Origin: Antitrichia curtipendula | Lineage: Eukaryota; Streptophyta; Bryopsida; Hypnales; Leucodontaceae | Assembly: GCA_951230915.1 (NCBI GenBank) | Contig: OX579636.1 | Location: 36,763,567 to 36,827,566 of the forward strand | Direction of reading: 5' to 3' | DNA length: 64,000 nt | Shown: positions 1 through 11,544 of the stretch, one piece after another | Numbering within the stretch: position 1 is the stretch's first letter | How the letters are laid out: every line of letters begins with the position of its first letter | Notes under the pieces: generated by a model | Seen by the model: the letters and a program-made list of their open reading frames with translations, nothing else | Told to the model about the DNA's origin: nothing | The model's database searches: none | Position numbers and translations under genes: made by a program

Positions 1-1860
1 TAAATAAGTAGAGATTCGACAGCCTCCACTAACGACATATGACTGGGTGCCACATAAAGCACATCCACATTCTGCTTCAGAAGTTGCACTGCCACTGGCG
101 TCCTTGCTGCAAAGGCATATGCACAGGAGGAACAAATCAACTGAAAATATTTGCACATGATGTATGCTCAACATGTCCGAATAAAACCACAGTGGAAAAG
201 TTTAAATATAGTTTTAAGAAACCCTCTGCAATGTAAGATGAACTAATCACACATGCCCCCAAGAACAAGTAGAAACTGTAGCAGGGAAGTTCCCTCCCGA
301 CCTTCAGCCAAAAATCGCACCTTGCTGCTTTTCAAATTCTCAAAAAACTTCCTAATGGCTCCAGCAGCTTGTTCCTCGCACTCTGCGTAAAAGATGTTGA
401 AATATCAATCAGCAGAGCATTATGCTTTCTCATCTTTTGACCAATCAATTTAGAACCATGCACATAACACATATCAAAATATACCTTACTAGATTGAAAA
501 AATTCTCCATGGTACGTTGATGTTAATCTATTACGACATTAGATCAAAATTAGAATAATGTTAAATTAATGTCAATTAAAGTTGAAGCGTTAACTTAGTA
601 GGAGCCAATGTACTATCATGTTCACGGTAACTATACTAACATCACACCAACATCAAATCTTAGAGCTCTTTCTGAAAAATTGAGATTAGTTAGGATCATA
701 GACTCCAAATGCTCAAACCCTGTGCTGGTTCAAAGAGGAGTAGTTACGAGTCAAGAAAAGCTAACATCTGTACAGTTGCAATCTCAATTTGGAGTCAGAT
801 GTGTGCAAAATCAAATATGAAGAAGTTCGACTCAAACAAAATTTAGGCCTCAAAAATTCTTACAATCGTATAAAATCGGTTTTCATCTATTACCGGCATT
901 CGAAGTGGTTACTTTTCCAAAATCTCAAATTTTCAAATGACTCAAAAAACGTTCCAAGCAAATGTACTGTACTAGGTGTGAAATTCTACTATACATTTAT
1001 GCTACAGTTTTTTTATAACCCTGAATTTCCAAGAACCCAGATAGTTTGATGCATTAAGTTACCACTCGACATGAGGACTATATGAATCCAATGCCTACCA
1101 ACTTAACATTAAGAACTTTGTCAATCTAGTGGAGGTGGCTCTTGGAGGTGGGGGCTCTTTTAAAGGCCACTTGCCCCTTCTCCAAACAGGGACATACGGA
1201 GTACAGAGCTGCAAAGGTGTGTTTCTCAATTTAAGATTACACTTTCCCTTGGTTCCTCACGAAGAAATGTGGTGAAGATACGCATCCCAAACCCTAAATC
1301 TTGCAGTAAGTTATCGCAATTAGTGAAACCAAATGCGCGTGCACTCAAACCTCTCTACTCCTAACATCTGGGGTCCAAAAAATTTCACTGTAGACAAGGT
1401 TTGAGTGAGAGAAAAGTGTGCTATGCAGCCGATGACAGTGTAACAAACGTGCAGGATGTTCTAGAATGATCACATTAAAGGGCGTTTGAGTGTGCAAACC
1501 TGAGGGAGTTGCGGTCGGTGGCAAATAGAGGGGCAAAATCAAACGCAATTGGCAACGAAAGAAAGCGCTCCCATCCCAAAGACTGCCCTCAAACTCCTGC
1601 ACATCAAGGGCCTGTAAGCTGGATTGATTTCCAGCTTCATACCAGCTGTACTCCAACTTCAAACTGGAGCTAGCCGCAGCCACAACACATCCATTGACTG
1701 GCAACTGAAGCTCCTTCCGCAGTTTCAGCGCAATTTGTCCCGCTCTCAACGCACCTGCTTCAAACTCAACTGCCCCCAGCACTTCCAGGCCTGGGCAACA
1801 GTATCCGCAGCTCCTCTGCCTCCATAAACACCCAATTTTCAAATTACCACACATGTGCAA
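1..1860 (-). pseudogene. UFM1-specific protease (UfSP, peptidase C78), copy A, N-terminal part, runs off the left edge
   Basis: Minus-strand gene remnant read from about 1860 down. The first exon (about 1840-1480) encodes an EELRILL start followed by GLEVLGAVEFEAG, an ALRAGQIALKLRKEL helix and an LRLILPLYLPP strand, which fits the N-terminal non-catalytic domain of plant UfSP. The EELRILL segment and the GLEVLGAV segment lie in different frames, so this exon carries a frameshift. A second likely exon begins at 382 after a CAG acceptor (ECEEQAAGAIRKFFENLK). A third occupies 140-1 after a TTTTCAG acceptor and reads AFAARTPVAVQLLK, then DVLYVAP, then SLVEAVESLLI. The family matures UFM1 and removes it from targets with a papain-like Cys/Asp/His site; that catalytic domain would lie left of the window for this copy. 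Family assignment rests on remembered wording of plant UfSP, not a search. Whether this copy is dead or merely mis-sequenced at one base cannot be settled here. Confidence 0.55.
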
Positions 1861-2424
1861 ACAGAAACCCTAAGATTAAGACATAGCAGAATACTGGTGG
1901 GTTTCACACACCGCCTATTAGGCTATGTTCAGCTAATTACCTGAGGTCTCGTTAATTCCAGAGAACCAATTTTGTCTTCAATTGCTGATAAGCAGGTGGA
2001 TGCTCTTAAATCCACAATTGAACCCGGCAATCGAACCCCTAAATCAGGAGTCTTTCGTGAGCTTTTCAACCAGCAGTTTCTCCCTTCCACCGTTTAGAAT
2101 TTCACACCCCGCTCCTCGGCACTCAAGCGAATAATTGATCAACAGAATTTCAGACGATAAGCAATTCACCTCAACCATAAACACTCAATTGCAATTCACG
2201 TGCAAAACAAGCTAGTAGGTATCAGGGAACTATGAATCCTTGGTCCTTAGCGGGTTGGCAAGTTATTATATTTATCATCATTTTGCAATCTTTCAGGTGC
2301 ATTTTACAGCTTAAGAATAGAGCATGAAAAAACGCCATTAAAAAATTGTGAACCGATCCTGGGAGCTCGGAAATTCGTGGTGACCGAGGACTGAACACGG
2401 TCACCGGAGACCGTCACTCGTCTA

Positions 2425-2648
2425 TGCCTTCAACACCACCAGACTTGGCGTTGTGTCACTTGCAGACAAAATAACGGAATTCATATAGTGTTGGGACGTG
2501 GAGACATTAAGAGATTATAAAACCTGTTGGCAAGGAAGAATTCCTTGCCGTTGGAACCTACAGCTCTTTTCCAACCACACCAACCTCTGCCGCGGATGTT
2601 TTTCAAGTCCTCACCGCCAGTGTAGTGTGAGGGTCGAGAATCAGGAAC
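2425..2648. repeat. Dispersed 225-bp repeat, copy 1
   Basis: About 225 bp starting at TGCCTTCAACACC and ending at GAGGGTCGAGAATCAGGA is repeated in the same orientation at 24531-24750 with roughly 90 percent identity by eye. Directly to its left (about 2370-2420) is a segment rich in GGTGACCG/CGGTCACC that recurs in inverted orientation near 22588-22650. Neither part contains a gene I recognise. They look like pieces of one composite transposon whose termini have separated. Confidence 0.6.
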
Positions 2649-3039
2649 GCCGTCATTTCATTGTAATCAATTCCTAACGAGGTTTACGTCAAAACACCTC
2701 CACCTGCAAAAAAATCAAGCAATAAAAGGGAGGTACAAATTATCCTAGAAAATGGAGCCTTCGGATGTAAGGGATGTTTTCATAGGCTAACATACAGTGA
2801 TTGAAACCAGTAAGGACGACGAGGCTCAAATTGAGTAGTTTTGAGTAAGCCATATGGACACTTTCTATTGCTCACATTCATATATTATTTAAACCAAAAC
2901 AAGCGATGCTCTGCGCTGATTTTGGTGATATTAATTTTGGCCCTATCTGAAGTATATAATTTTAGAAACTATTACTTCTAAACAAAGAACCCTTGGTTCT
3001 TGTGAAACTTATGCAAATCGAAGGAGTGAGGCTACCTAT

Positions 3040-4765
3040 CATTATCGAAGTGCCTTGGGTCCTGAAGTGTAGAGCTAGTTCTCTGCACTTGCTGGGTAGG
3101 TCTGCACCACTCCGCACATCCAAGACTTTACAAGTTACCTGCAGAAGGTACAAGATTGATACTTACATCATCAACAACTACAAGATTGAAAGAATGCGAT
3201 AATTCCACAACCTACAGACTTCCAAGACTCATCGCAATATTCACCCTGAAGGTGACCGATATCTAAGAGACTAAATGGCCCAAAGGGGCTGCTTCCATGT
3301 CTTTAGGAATTCAAATAAATCATTTAGGAACCATCTAGGAATGCAACAAAAATTACCAATAGAAAAAACAAAACCAAGTCCTACATTTTTGAATGATAGA
3401 CATGATTTGGAAGTTTCTAGAATTGGTTGATAGCTTCCAAAGTGCACTTCTTATTTTAGTTTAGGCACTTTAGGTTTAAGATATGCTTACACCAAGTAAA
3501 TTGTCCAGCACGTAACAGAGATTCGTTGAGCCTATCCACTACTGAGAAACAATGAAGGACGCATCCTTATCTCCAATCTCCACAAGCGTTCCCTGAATTT
3601 CTCTGTAGAGAGAAAAATGAAAAACCCCACTCAATTTCACCATTTAAGCCATTTCTTACAGGCTTCCAGATATTACTAGCAATTCTGTTCAATACTGAAA
3701 TCAGGATTATCGAATTCACGTTTGACAGCAGATCAAATTTATAAGTGAAATCCTTCTGTTAACGCGCTCAATGGTGAGGAACAAAACTCCGTTGGTGAAA
3801 CATTACAGGCATTTGCAGCCATTTACAATTCTTTCGGACTCCTGTTCTTATATTGAGGGACTCCTATCCAGATGGTTTCTCAAATATACGAACTGTCTAC
3901 TCGGGTAGAAGCAAGATTTGAAATATGAAGAGATAAAAAGGTCCCACCTGCGAGTAGGAACAAGGACAGAAGAATAATGCTGGAGTCTGAACCAAGAAAT
4001 GATAGTTTGCAAAGGTCGGTACGCACATCCCCAGCCCTAAAAAGACAATGGAAATCATTCTTTCAGAGCGTTTGATGATACAACAGAGTCACCGTACCAT
4101 GAAGAAAACAAAAGCGAATCCAACCAGGAATTTACTCGTACCAGCGTACTGTTACAGACGTAGCAGTGAACTTAGTGGAACATTTTCAAAGCCGATTTAA
4201 CACCCTCAAATATATGATACAAGTATTGATTTTCTTTCTCTATCCTCGCAACGAGAGAATTGAAAAGCAAACCCACACTGTCATCAAATCGATCTTGTAG
4301 ATAGTGACAGTACTCGTAAGAACCATCAATGAGACTCTGTGTGCCACCCACAACTGCCATAACAAAGAAAAGCGTAAAAAATCCTACAAATTTTGTAGAA
4401 TTGCAGCGCACCAGGTACTAGATGCTTGAAGACCAACTGCATTAGCTTCCAATGCACACATGTTTTTGTCAGCGAATAAGACAACTCACTGACGTGTACC
4501 TACATAACCAACATCAAAATAAGAGATGGTAAAGTAGAGCTCCGTTGTAAAATGCTCACCTCCAGATGGGGGCAGCCCAACGTGAACATCACACAACCTC
4601 TTGACTCTGCAAGGGAAGCCACAACTGAAGGTCTTTGAGTGCTTGGACCATCTAAAGGGAACCTTGATCCATCACTGAGTAATGATCGATTCCAACCACT
4701 GAGGATATGGACCAGGACTTCACCTGCGGAGGTTCTAGTGGATTCCATTGTCATCAGTGCATTTG
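3040..4765 (-). pseudogene. UFM1-specific protease, copy B, C-terminal catalytic part (decayed)
   Basis: Four exon-like segments in the right order on the minus strand match the peptidase C78 domain. (1) About 4750-4565: RSLLSDGSRFPLDGPS, then in another frame RLCDVHVGLPPSG. (2) 4353 to about 4265, after a GGCAG acceptor: GGTQSLIDGSYEYCHYLQD and DRFDDS. (3) About 3625-3487: REIQGTLVEIGDKDASF, then an in-frame TAG where the family has a residue before WIG, then YVLDNLLG. (4) About 3130-3040: [20 protein letters not shown] and TQGTSIMIG. The catalytic cysteine motif, normally SGWGCAYRSLQT right after DDS, survives only as an out-of-frame W-V-C. I find no DPHYTG segment carrying the catalytic Asp and His. 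Frameshifts and a nonsense codon make this a pseudogene. Its upstream exon lies at 11544-11324, beyond the inserted Harbinger element. Confidence 0.7.
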
Positions 4766-4856
4766 CAACTGAAGCAAAGGTCGGTCCAAGGGTAAGTTAG
4801 TCTGAGTCTTTGGTGCAAAGACTTCCTGCTATTCACTGCCACATAATGATCTGCTC

Positions 4857-5129
4857 TCATTGGTGAAAATCTCGAATATAGGCCAGGTAGCTCCAATTAG
4901 CACAAACGAAAAAGTCCAACATAATTATTACGGGTTCACAACTCTCTCCGACCACTTTCATTGCCTTAGGGAAAAGAGGAGGGTCCAGATTCATGAACCC
5001 CATCCTCCACCACAATCTCCGAGAGTCGTAGATCTCCAAGATCTGACGACCCTGAATGTTTAGGCTGGAGGAGAGGGTTATGTTCGATACGCGTCTCAGG
5101 CCTTTGGCCCTCAACCAGTTATCTAACAC
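4857..5129 (-). other. Open frame between UfSP exons, not recognised
   Basis: A 90-residue minus-strand open frame lies where an intron or a missing UfSP exon is expected. I see no family motif in any frame, so I do not call it a gene. It may be leftover intron sequence of copy B. Confidence 0.15.
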
Positions 5130-6240
5130 AACAAATATTGAACCATCTTAGTAACGCCTGTGCATGAATGAACAGCCAAAATCCTCCTGCTCTACTCTTA
5201 ATTACTACCTGTTGACCTAAGCCCCCATTAAGTGAGCCATGTTAACAACCGATAATATTTAGGATCATAAAACTGAGGTCTTCAATAGCAATCCGACGAT
5301 ACAGATATACTAGACTAGTTTCAATTGCCTCTACCATCTAAAACATTACCACAAATCCCTCGAACAAATTCATACTGTATAGTACAACAGAATCTGCTAG
5401 TGAATTGAGAAGTAGTAAGGATGATGTGAAGACCTTAAGCTTACCACGAGCAATCTCAGTTTCCCCATAGCTAAGATCATAAACTGCTGCATATTGCACG
5501 TGAAAGTTTAATACATGATATTCTCATCGTACAATGGTCATTGCTATACCAAAAATAGTTCAATTTCATTGTATTCCACTTCCAATGACATAACACGTTC
5601 TACACCTACTATGAGATACAGCCTTAAGGTACGTTCCCACTCGACGTCAGGGGACAGTGCTTTGAGCAGTAAATTCGTGGTGCATTCCCACTGAGGGGGT
5701 CGTTTTATGCCGAACCTAGCTGGCTGTTGATGTGGCAGGGTGCAAAGACCATGATTAAGGCCATGTACTGATGTAATTTCGGAGGCCCACCATTGCGTCT
5801 GTTGTCGTGCGTCGGACATTTAAAATCTTCCGAAAATGTAGATTTCGTATTGTACATAGCGTTATTAATTAGGTGGTGGGCTCATACTTGCATTAAGGAA
5901 GGAGCGCCAAAACACTTATCCCTCTTCTACGTAATGGTGGGCCCAGTGCCCGAGAAAGTTCTTGTCAGAGCCATCGTCTGCAAGAGTTGTATTGACGGCG
6001 CTTGGTTTTGCAAATTGTGTGTACAAAAGTGGAACACTGCAAGTTGAAAGACTTGTATTCTGTAGTTGCATTTCAGTTCATGCTTTTAATGTTTTGCCAG
6101 TCATTCGTTACACAGTGTTCAATAGCTCGTTACTGCTTGTGACTGTCAACAGTGCTGTATGACACAATGACTGCATAGTAGTGTCGCATAAAGTTCCCGG
6201 AGCTGTCTGCTGTGGCCATACGTTGATTTCGTGAAGGACT

Positions 6241-6355
6241 ATGGAGAATCAACGTGCTCGTCCACAGCTGCCAACACCCATCCGGCCAACAGCCATTCCA
6301 ATTCAGCGTCCACAGTTGCCGACACCCATCCGGTCGACGGCAATTCCAATTCAGC
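6241..6355 (+). CDS. Candidate first exon of the Harbinger MYB-like gene
   Basis: An ATG at 6241 opens a frame encoding two copies of a 16-residue Pro-rich unit, RPQLPTPIRPTAIPIQ. It is a 48-bp tandem duplication ending at a CAGC/GTAAGC splice donor at 6355 (phase 1). A phase-compatible acceptor exists at 7149 (GTGTAG), giving a Pro-rich linker into the MYB domain. The link to the downstream exon is inferred from phase alone. Confidence 0.35.
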
Positions 6356-7229
6356 GTAAGCTTTTCTCTGGTAATACGAATTCACGGGAATGTTAGTTAT
6401 GCTTCAGTGTAGTACATCGCGTTCCAAGCGAGTACCTGCAAAAAACGAACAACCCTCCGATGCCTCAATGAGTACATGAATAGCAATAGTTGTAGTAGAA
6501 CCACTACACTTTTCGGACACACTGCAAATATCCCACTGAATTATGTGAAGAAAGTCAGCACATTCGAGTAGTTCCACTTTACATTTCAAGTTTACATCGA
6601 CATCATGGTAACCTGCAGAATATTCAAAGCGTAATGGATTCCAGACATTCAGAATAGCACCGCACATTCTTTTATCTGTGTTCCGTGTGTACATTACACA
6701 TAGTTTCACATCGCAGAACCAGAAGAACTGTGTTTGTTTTAATCGCAGTCCCTGTTTTATTTGTTAGCGAAGTGTAATGAAGGAAGTGGTTGAGAGCTGC
6801 ACTTACTGTAATGTCGACTTCGACATCAACATTTCCAGAAGATCGCGTAGTTTTGTGAAGCATATACCATAATTTCATATTTGCGTCCGTCTTCTTGTAT
6901 CAGCTGCTTCGCTTCGGTATCGAGAAATCAGTGTTTTCGAAATGCATGAGCACGTCCTTCCTTGGGGGGTCTTCCTGCACATTGAACGGAATCATTTGGT
7001 CAGTGCAGAATGTGGGAATGAATCTGTAACGACTACATTGTATGTTCTTGAACTGATCCTGTCATTTGCCAATTTCAGATAAACATTGTTCAACTGACCC
7101 TTCTGCATAGATGTCGTCAATGACTACGTCTGAAATGCGCTGCGTGTAGGCCCGTACTGTCCACTGCTGCGTCCAGTCTTCACGGGAATACGTCCGGTCT
7201 TCACTCCGGTGAGCACGAATCGGCAATCC

Positions 7230-8483
7230 ATGGAACTTGACGACGACAACGTCATTGGACCTGCAAATGCAAAACGACCTAGGAAAGACAGAGGACCGAA
7301 CTAGCAGACAGCAGAAATTCTGGTCCTCATCCAGGGAAAACGAAAGCAGTATTTTGCCGAGAAGGACGCAGTCGATGGCAGAGATCTCATGATTCCTGAC
7401 AGCAACAAGTGGCACAGAATCTCATAGTTAGTCATGAATGCTGGTTTTTCAAGCGTTGTCCGTGACGGAGCAGCGTGCAAAACAAAATGGAACCAGCTCT
7501 TACCGGACTATAAAAGGATTGTTGACTACTTTGGACGTAGTGGTCACAACTTCGCTGATTATTGGGACTTGACTCCAGTTGAGCGGAAACAAGAAGGACT
7601 TCCCCGACAATTCTCTGAGGAGTTCTTTCATGCTATTCACGAATGGTTTGGCAGCCGTCCACTCATACAACCTCCTCATCTTCGAGATTTCCTGTCACCA
7701 CAAGACTCCAACTTCAAGGCCCCTACACATGGCAACATCAACGACACGACAAACCTGGATACGGACACCGAGACGGATGATCTCATGGACTTCGAAGACC
7801 AGTCGCTTCCTCAGTCTACAGAAGACAGTTCTTTCAAGCAGTCGGCCCTCCCGAATGCTGACTCCGGTCCGCACGAAGCACAGCAGGCAGGCGTCCGCAG
7901 ACCATTTCCGACGGCTTCCGCACCCACTGTCCCTGCCGGCATTACTCCGTTTGTCATCAGCTCCTCCGAGAACAACACGGACGACACGCACAGACGATCA
8001 GGCAACACAGGAGTGCGTCGGAAAAATCTTTCCAGACATGCGGTGATTGCACAAGCTACTAAGGAAACCGGCTCAATAATGGCATCGCAAATGAAAGATA
8101 TTTCAGATGCTTCTCTCCAAATTGAGCGTTCAAAGATCGAGGTTCAGCTGCGGTTGTTCACGGAGCAGATGACTTACCACAGAGAAAGAGATCGGAGAAT
8201 CCACGAATCTGCGATGCTTGCACATGAGAATGCAAGGCTGGCGATTGTTAAACAAACTGAAATGGTACATTGTTTGACGCAATTGACCACTATGTTAGGA
8301 AGTGGACTGAGCAATTCCAGGCCCAAATTTTTACATACTCCACACGTTGGCGGCGAAAGCTCCCGCCAGGCAGAGCAGACGACCTTCGGAAGAGAAGACC
8401 CTCCGATTGAACAGTTGGACCTAACCGCAGGAGCGGGCCAACACATCTATCGGAAATGGCGTTCGGCAACAAGATGTTACTGA
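7230..8483 (+). pseudogene. Harbinger MYB/SANT-like DNA-binding protein, two in-frame TAG stops
   Basis: Read from the ATG at 7230, the frame runs 417 codons to 8483 and is interrupted by TAG at 7302-7304 and 7425-7427. Around the stops the frame reads KRPRKDRGPN, stop, QTAEILVLIQGKRKQYF, then SNKWHRIS, stop, LVMNAGFSSVVRDGAACKTK and WNQLLPDYKRIVDY. This is the trihelix/MYB-like domain of PIF/Harbinger elements, in which N-W and a K or Q normally occupy the two stop positions. A disordered Ser/Asp-rich linker follows. A C-terminal coiled coil (roughly codons 290-360, IERSKIEVQLRLFTEQ and on) may mediate contact with the transposase. In active elements this protein helps import the transposase and binds subterminal DNA. 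From the downstream ATG at 7434 the frame stays open for 349 codons but lacks most of the DNA-binding domain. Confidence 0.8.
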
Positions 8484-8992
8484 CTCCGTGACGAATGCTG
8501 GTATTCCTCAGTAGCTGTTGCTGATTTACATCCACAACGTCGATTCCTTCGTACTCTCACTGTACAGGCTACAAAACTCTATTAGTGAAAAAGGACATAA
8601 AATCGGCATTACGGCATTTATAAGCTCTCCGCGCTATATGTATATTGTAATTCACAGATGAACTCCGTCATGGTCACACCGGTATGACACATGAGTACAG
8701 TTTCTTGAGATGGGAGTTTGTCCCTAGGCAGAGGTAGTTGCAGTTTTAGGAAACTGCAGAATACTACGACACCACTCCCGTTGTGGCCGTCTCCGCAGCA
8801 GTTACAGTAGTACAACTTCCTTGGACTTGTCACAATGTACATGTAAGAATATGAACAGAAAAAAAAAAAAATTGTGAATAATCTGAAGAGCAGAGTGTCA
8901 CTGGAATTGCAAATGCAGTACATATTGAACATGAATTGCATGAAAACATGTAACGGAATTCAGCATAACCGAAATAGATTTTATCGTGAAAT

Positions 8993-10345
8993 CTACTGAG
9001 CACGTCTGCGGGTGGTGAGATACGCTCCAAGCTCCAGACGTTTCTGCTTAGCTGCATCGGAGACGTCTTCATCAGCGTCTCTACGAAAATTGTCCACACA
9101 ATTTCCGTTGACCACTGGTACAGCGGTCTGCAATCCTTCCATTTGCAAGACATGTAGTAATTCCTCCACTTCTTCATGAGACTGCCGGAGCAGTACATTA
9201 TGCAGAATCGTGCAGCAAACAATAACATCGGGCAGAAATGTCAAATGCAAGTCACTCTTCTCGAGCAACTCTCGAAAAGTTTGCTTGAGAATGCCGAATG
9301 CATTCTCGACTACGCATCGGCCTTTTCTTAATTTCTTATTGAAAAGACGCTCCGATATTGACATGTGAATACTTGCTTTGTGAGGCACCATTAGCCACGG
9401 TTGCAAAGGGTACCCTAAGTCTCCGATCAAGTACGGAGAGTGTCCATCGACAAAAAACGCGTCATCCATCAACTGTCCATGCGTTGCCAAGTAATGCAGG
9501 GAGGATCGCCAGAGCATGCGGCTGTCATTTGTGGATCCGGGCATTCCTACATAGAGATCTAGAAATCGCTTGTCGCTGTCAACTACAGCTTGACAGTTCA
9601 TACTGTAGGCACCGCTCTTGAAGTAAAAATAGTCTGCCGATCCAGACGACGGTTTTGAAATCGGCACCTGCATGCCGTCAATGGCTCCAACTACTGCAGG
9701 TAAAGAGCACAGGTCACTGAATTTTGACTACGTCAATTGGAGTCGTTCGCCTGTCGGCCAAGAAATTTCGTGCCTCAAAGCGATGTTGATTGCAAAGACC
9801 ACCTCTCGAAGAACCTTGCAGACGGTGCTTCGACCTATGGCAAACATCTCACTGCAGATTGTGAGATTTGCACCATGAGTTAGTTTGAACAAAGTGCAGG
9901 CCAAGCAAACTACAACTGGAACCGCCAAACGGTATTTGGTGGGGTTTTTTTGCACTCGAGGTTTTATGATTTCGGCCAATGCAAACACAGATGTTTTCGT
10001 CATTCTGAACATCGCAAGCCAACGTGAATTATCGTATTGGTCCACTAGAAATCGGGAAAACCAAGTTGTTGATCGGGGCCGAACCCAGTAACTCAATTCG
10101 TCACTGAAACCCACTGAAGAGCAACACAATCTGTAGTGCTGCAGCGAGTTACTGAACAGGGAAAACGTATCAAGAACGGGGAAATCCGTCAGCACGCCTG
10201 CTGCGATGTCAGCGCTGTCCTCTTCCTCATTTGCGGACGAAGGCAGAAGTGAAGTCTGGTTTGCGTCAAGAAGTAGCGCCAGCACCCAAGATGCGAAGGA
10301 CGCAACATTATAAAAGTCGCCAAAAGAGTCCATGTCTGAATTCAA
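8993..10345 (-). pseudogene. PIF/Harbinger DDE transposase, one in-frame TAG
   Basis: The frame runs from ATG at 10345 to the stop at 8993 (449 sense codons) and is broken only by a TAG at 9730-9728, between GERLQLT and SKFSDLCSLPAVVGAIDG. Both halves are in the same frame. The N-terminal half has a helix-turn-helix region (LTICSEMFAIGRSTVCKVLRE). The C-terminal half is a DDE_Tnp_4 nuclease: first Asp in VVGAIDG, second Asp in PGSTNDSRML, Glu in VVENAFGILKQTFR. Just after the first Asp come QVPISKPSSGSADYFYFKSG and the conserved NCQAVVD. The protein would cut and join transposon ends. The catalytic residues are intact, so a single substitution separates this copy from a full reading frame. 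It faces the MYB-like gene tail to tail, about 0.5 kb apart. Confidence 0.85.
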
Positions 10346-11323
10346 ACGAAGCGGTTTCCTATAGACTGCAGAAGCGGAAACCCTTGTCAGTGAACCCTAA
10401 AAACAAATGCAAAAGACAAGACGCACAATGTACACACCCATGTGAAAGTCTCACTGCCGAAATCGCACAAATACACTGAAAAGCCACAGGATTGTCAGGA
10501 AATGAGTCATGAATCATGACAACGACGCTCACTGAAAACAGCGTCGACTTACCGTGACTGTGGATGCAGTGGCCACTGATTACTGCATACGACGTGAGTG
10601 CAAAAGACCCTGTCGTCCTGCTCCACAACACATGAGCAGTATTGGGAAGACGTTCTTCCCGATGTACCGCAGATTTTCCTATTGTCGCCCACCAGGCGTC
10701 TGCGCCTCACTTGTTACCTCCTGAACAATGAGTATGTTGACACACAGACATTGGCAATGTAATCGTACGAACAACAACGAAGAAGATGCAGTTAACACCG
10801 CAAGACATGCCGACGCAAGCACAAGAGAAACAGAACTACTTTGAACAGCATATAGTATGTAGGTGCTTCCCCCAACCACGAACGCAGTGCGTACTCCACA
10901 ATCCCTGACCTCAAATACATACGAGAGCGCCGTCGACAGTAGCATACATCGCAGAATGTCACAATCGGGATCGTCACGCTTTCTCAAAACGTCGCCTCCA
11001 CCGTCTTTCTCGACGGAACTTCAGCCGGATCCACCTCTACTTGTCATAGGACTGACAGAGTAGGTGGGAACGGCTCCAAGCATTTGAGCGCAAAAATTAC
11101 ATTCATGACTCCGAGTGGGAACGTATGCTTCGCTTCTTCAGAAGGTACTGACACTTTCATTCTACCATTAACCAGTTTCCGTGTGAAATGGTTCAGTACA
11201 TTTCTGACTCAGCTCTTACACTGTAATTAAGGTTCTTCCATACATCCAAGTGGGAACTTACCTTTACACAATTATAACACATATAGGTGCTTATATAAAC
11301 CACCAAAATGGAATAGACTGTAC

Positions 11324-11544
11324 CTTGGGGTTCTGAGATGCATTCTTCTTTACCATCTTGGACATCGACATCAAACATCGACATCAATTGATCACAAAGA
11401 CCAGCTATAACTAGAGATTTTAACAGCCTCCACTAAGGACATATGACTGGGTGCCACACAAAGCACATCCACACTCAGCTTCAAAAGTTGCACTGCCACT
11501 GGCGTCCTTGCTGCAAGGGCATATGCACAGGAGGATCAAATCAG
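11324..11544 (-). pseudogene. UFM1-specific protease, copy B, middle exon
   Basis: This exon lies between a TTTTCAG acceptor (11547-11545) and a CAAG/GTACAG donor (11324-11323). It is a close copy of the 1-140 exon of copy A: YALAARTPVAVQLLKLSVDV, then SHMSLVEAV, then LVIAGLCDQLMSM in a shifted frame. Compared with copy A it has TGA in place of TGT three codons into the exon and one extra A after EAVK, which causes the frameshift. Similarity to copy A continues upstream into the intron to about 11695 and then stops abruptly, marking the edge of the duplication. The exons expected next toward lower coordinates are at 4765-3040, beyond the Harbinger insertion. Confidence 0.7.

Larger units (their letters stand above)
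5630..11125. mobile_element. PIF/Harbinger DNA transposon, near full length (about 5.5 kb)
   Basis: The two ends carry a 14-bp perfect inverted repeat: TACGTTCCCACTCG at 5630-5643 and its complement CGAGTGGGAACGTA at 11112-11125. Further TTCCCAC motifs sit subterminally at both ends (about 5682 and 11065). Inside are the two genes typical of the superfamily: a MYB/SANT-like DNA-binding protein on the plus strand and a DDE_4 transposase on the minus strand, in tail-to-tail orientation. The element lies inside UFM1-protease copy B, between its middle exon and its catalytic exons. PIF/Harbinger elements usually duplicate a 3-bp TTA/TAA target. The flanks here (CCTTAAGG on the left, TGCTTCGC on the right) show no clear duplication, so the exact ends are uncertain by a few bases. 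Confidence 0.85.

Noticed and set aside
2005..2045. tRNA-like GGTTCGAT motif on the minus strand
   Set aside because: The flanking bases do not pair into a T arm and no acceptor stem or anticodon arm is found.
1941..2095. Possible extra exon ahead of UfSP copy A ending at CAG/GTAATT
   Set aside because: The frame is open and ends at a donor-like site, but the peptide does not resemble the UfSP N-terminus and no start is visible.
7579..8046. 155-codon frame overlapping the Harbinger MYB-like gene
   Set aside because: It is a +1 frame shadow of the MYB-like reading frame, which carries the recognisable domain.
7230..9730. TAG reassigned as a sense codon
   Set aside because: The kinase and other genes in the window end normally, with TAG used as terminator in the kinase gene. 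Mutation of a transposon copy is simpler.
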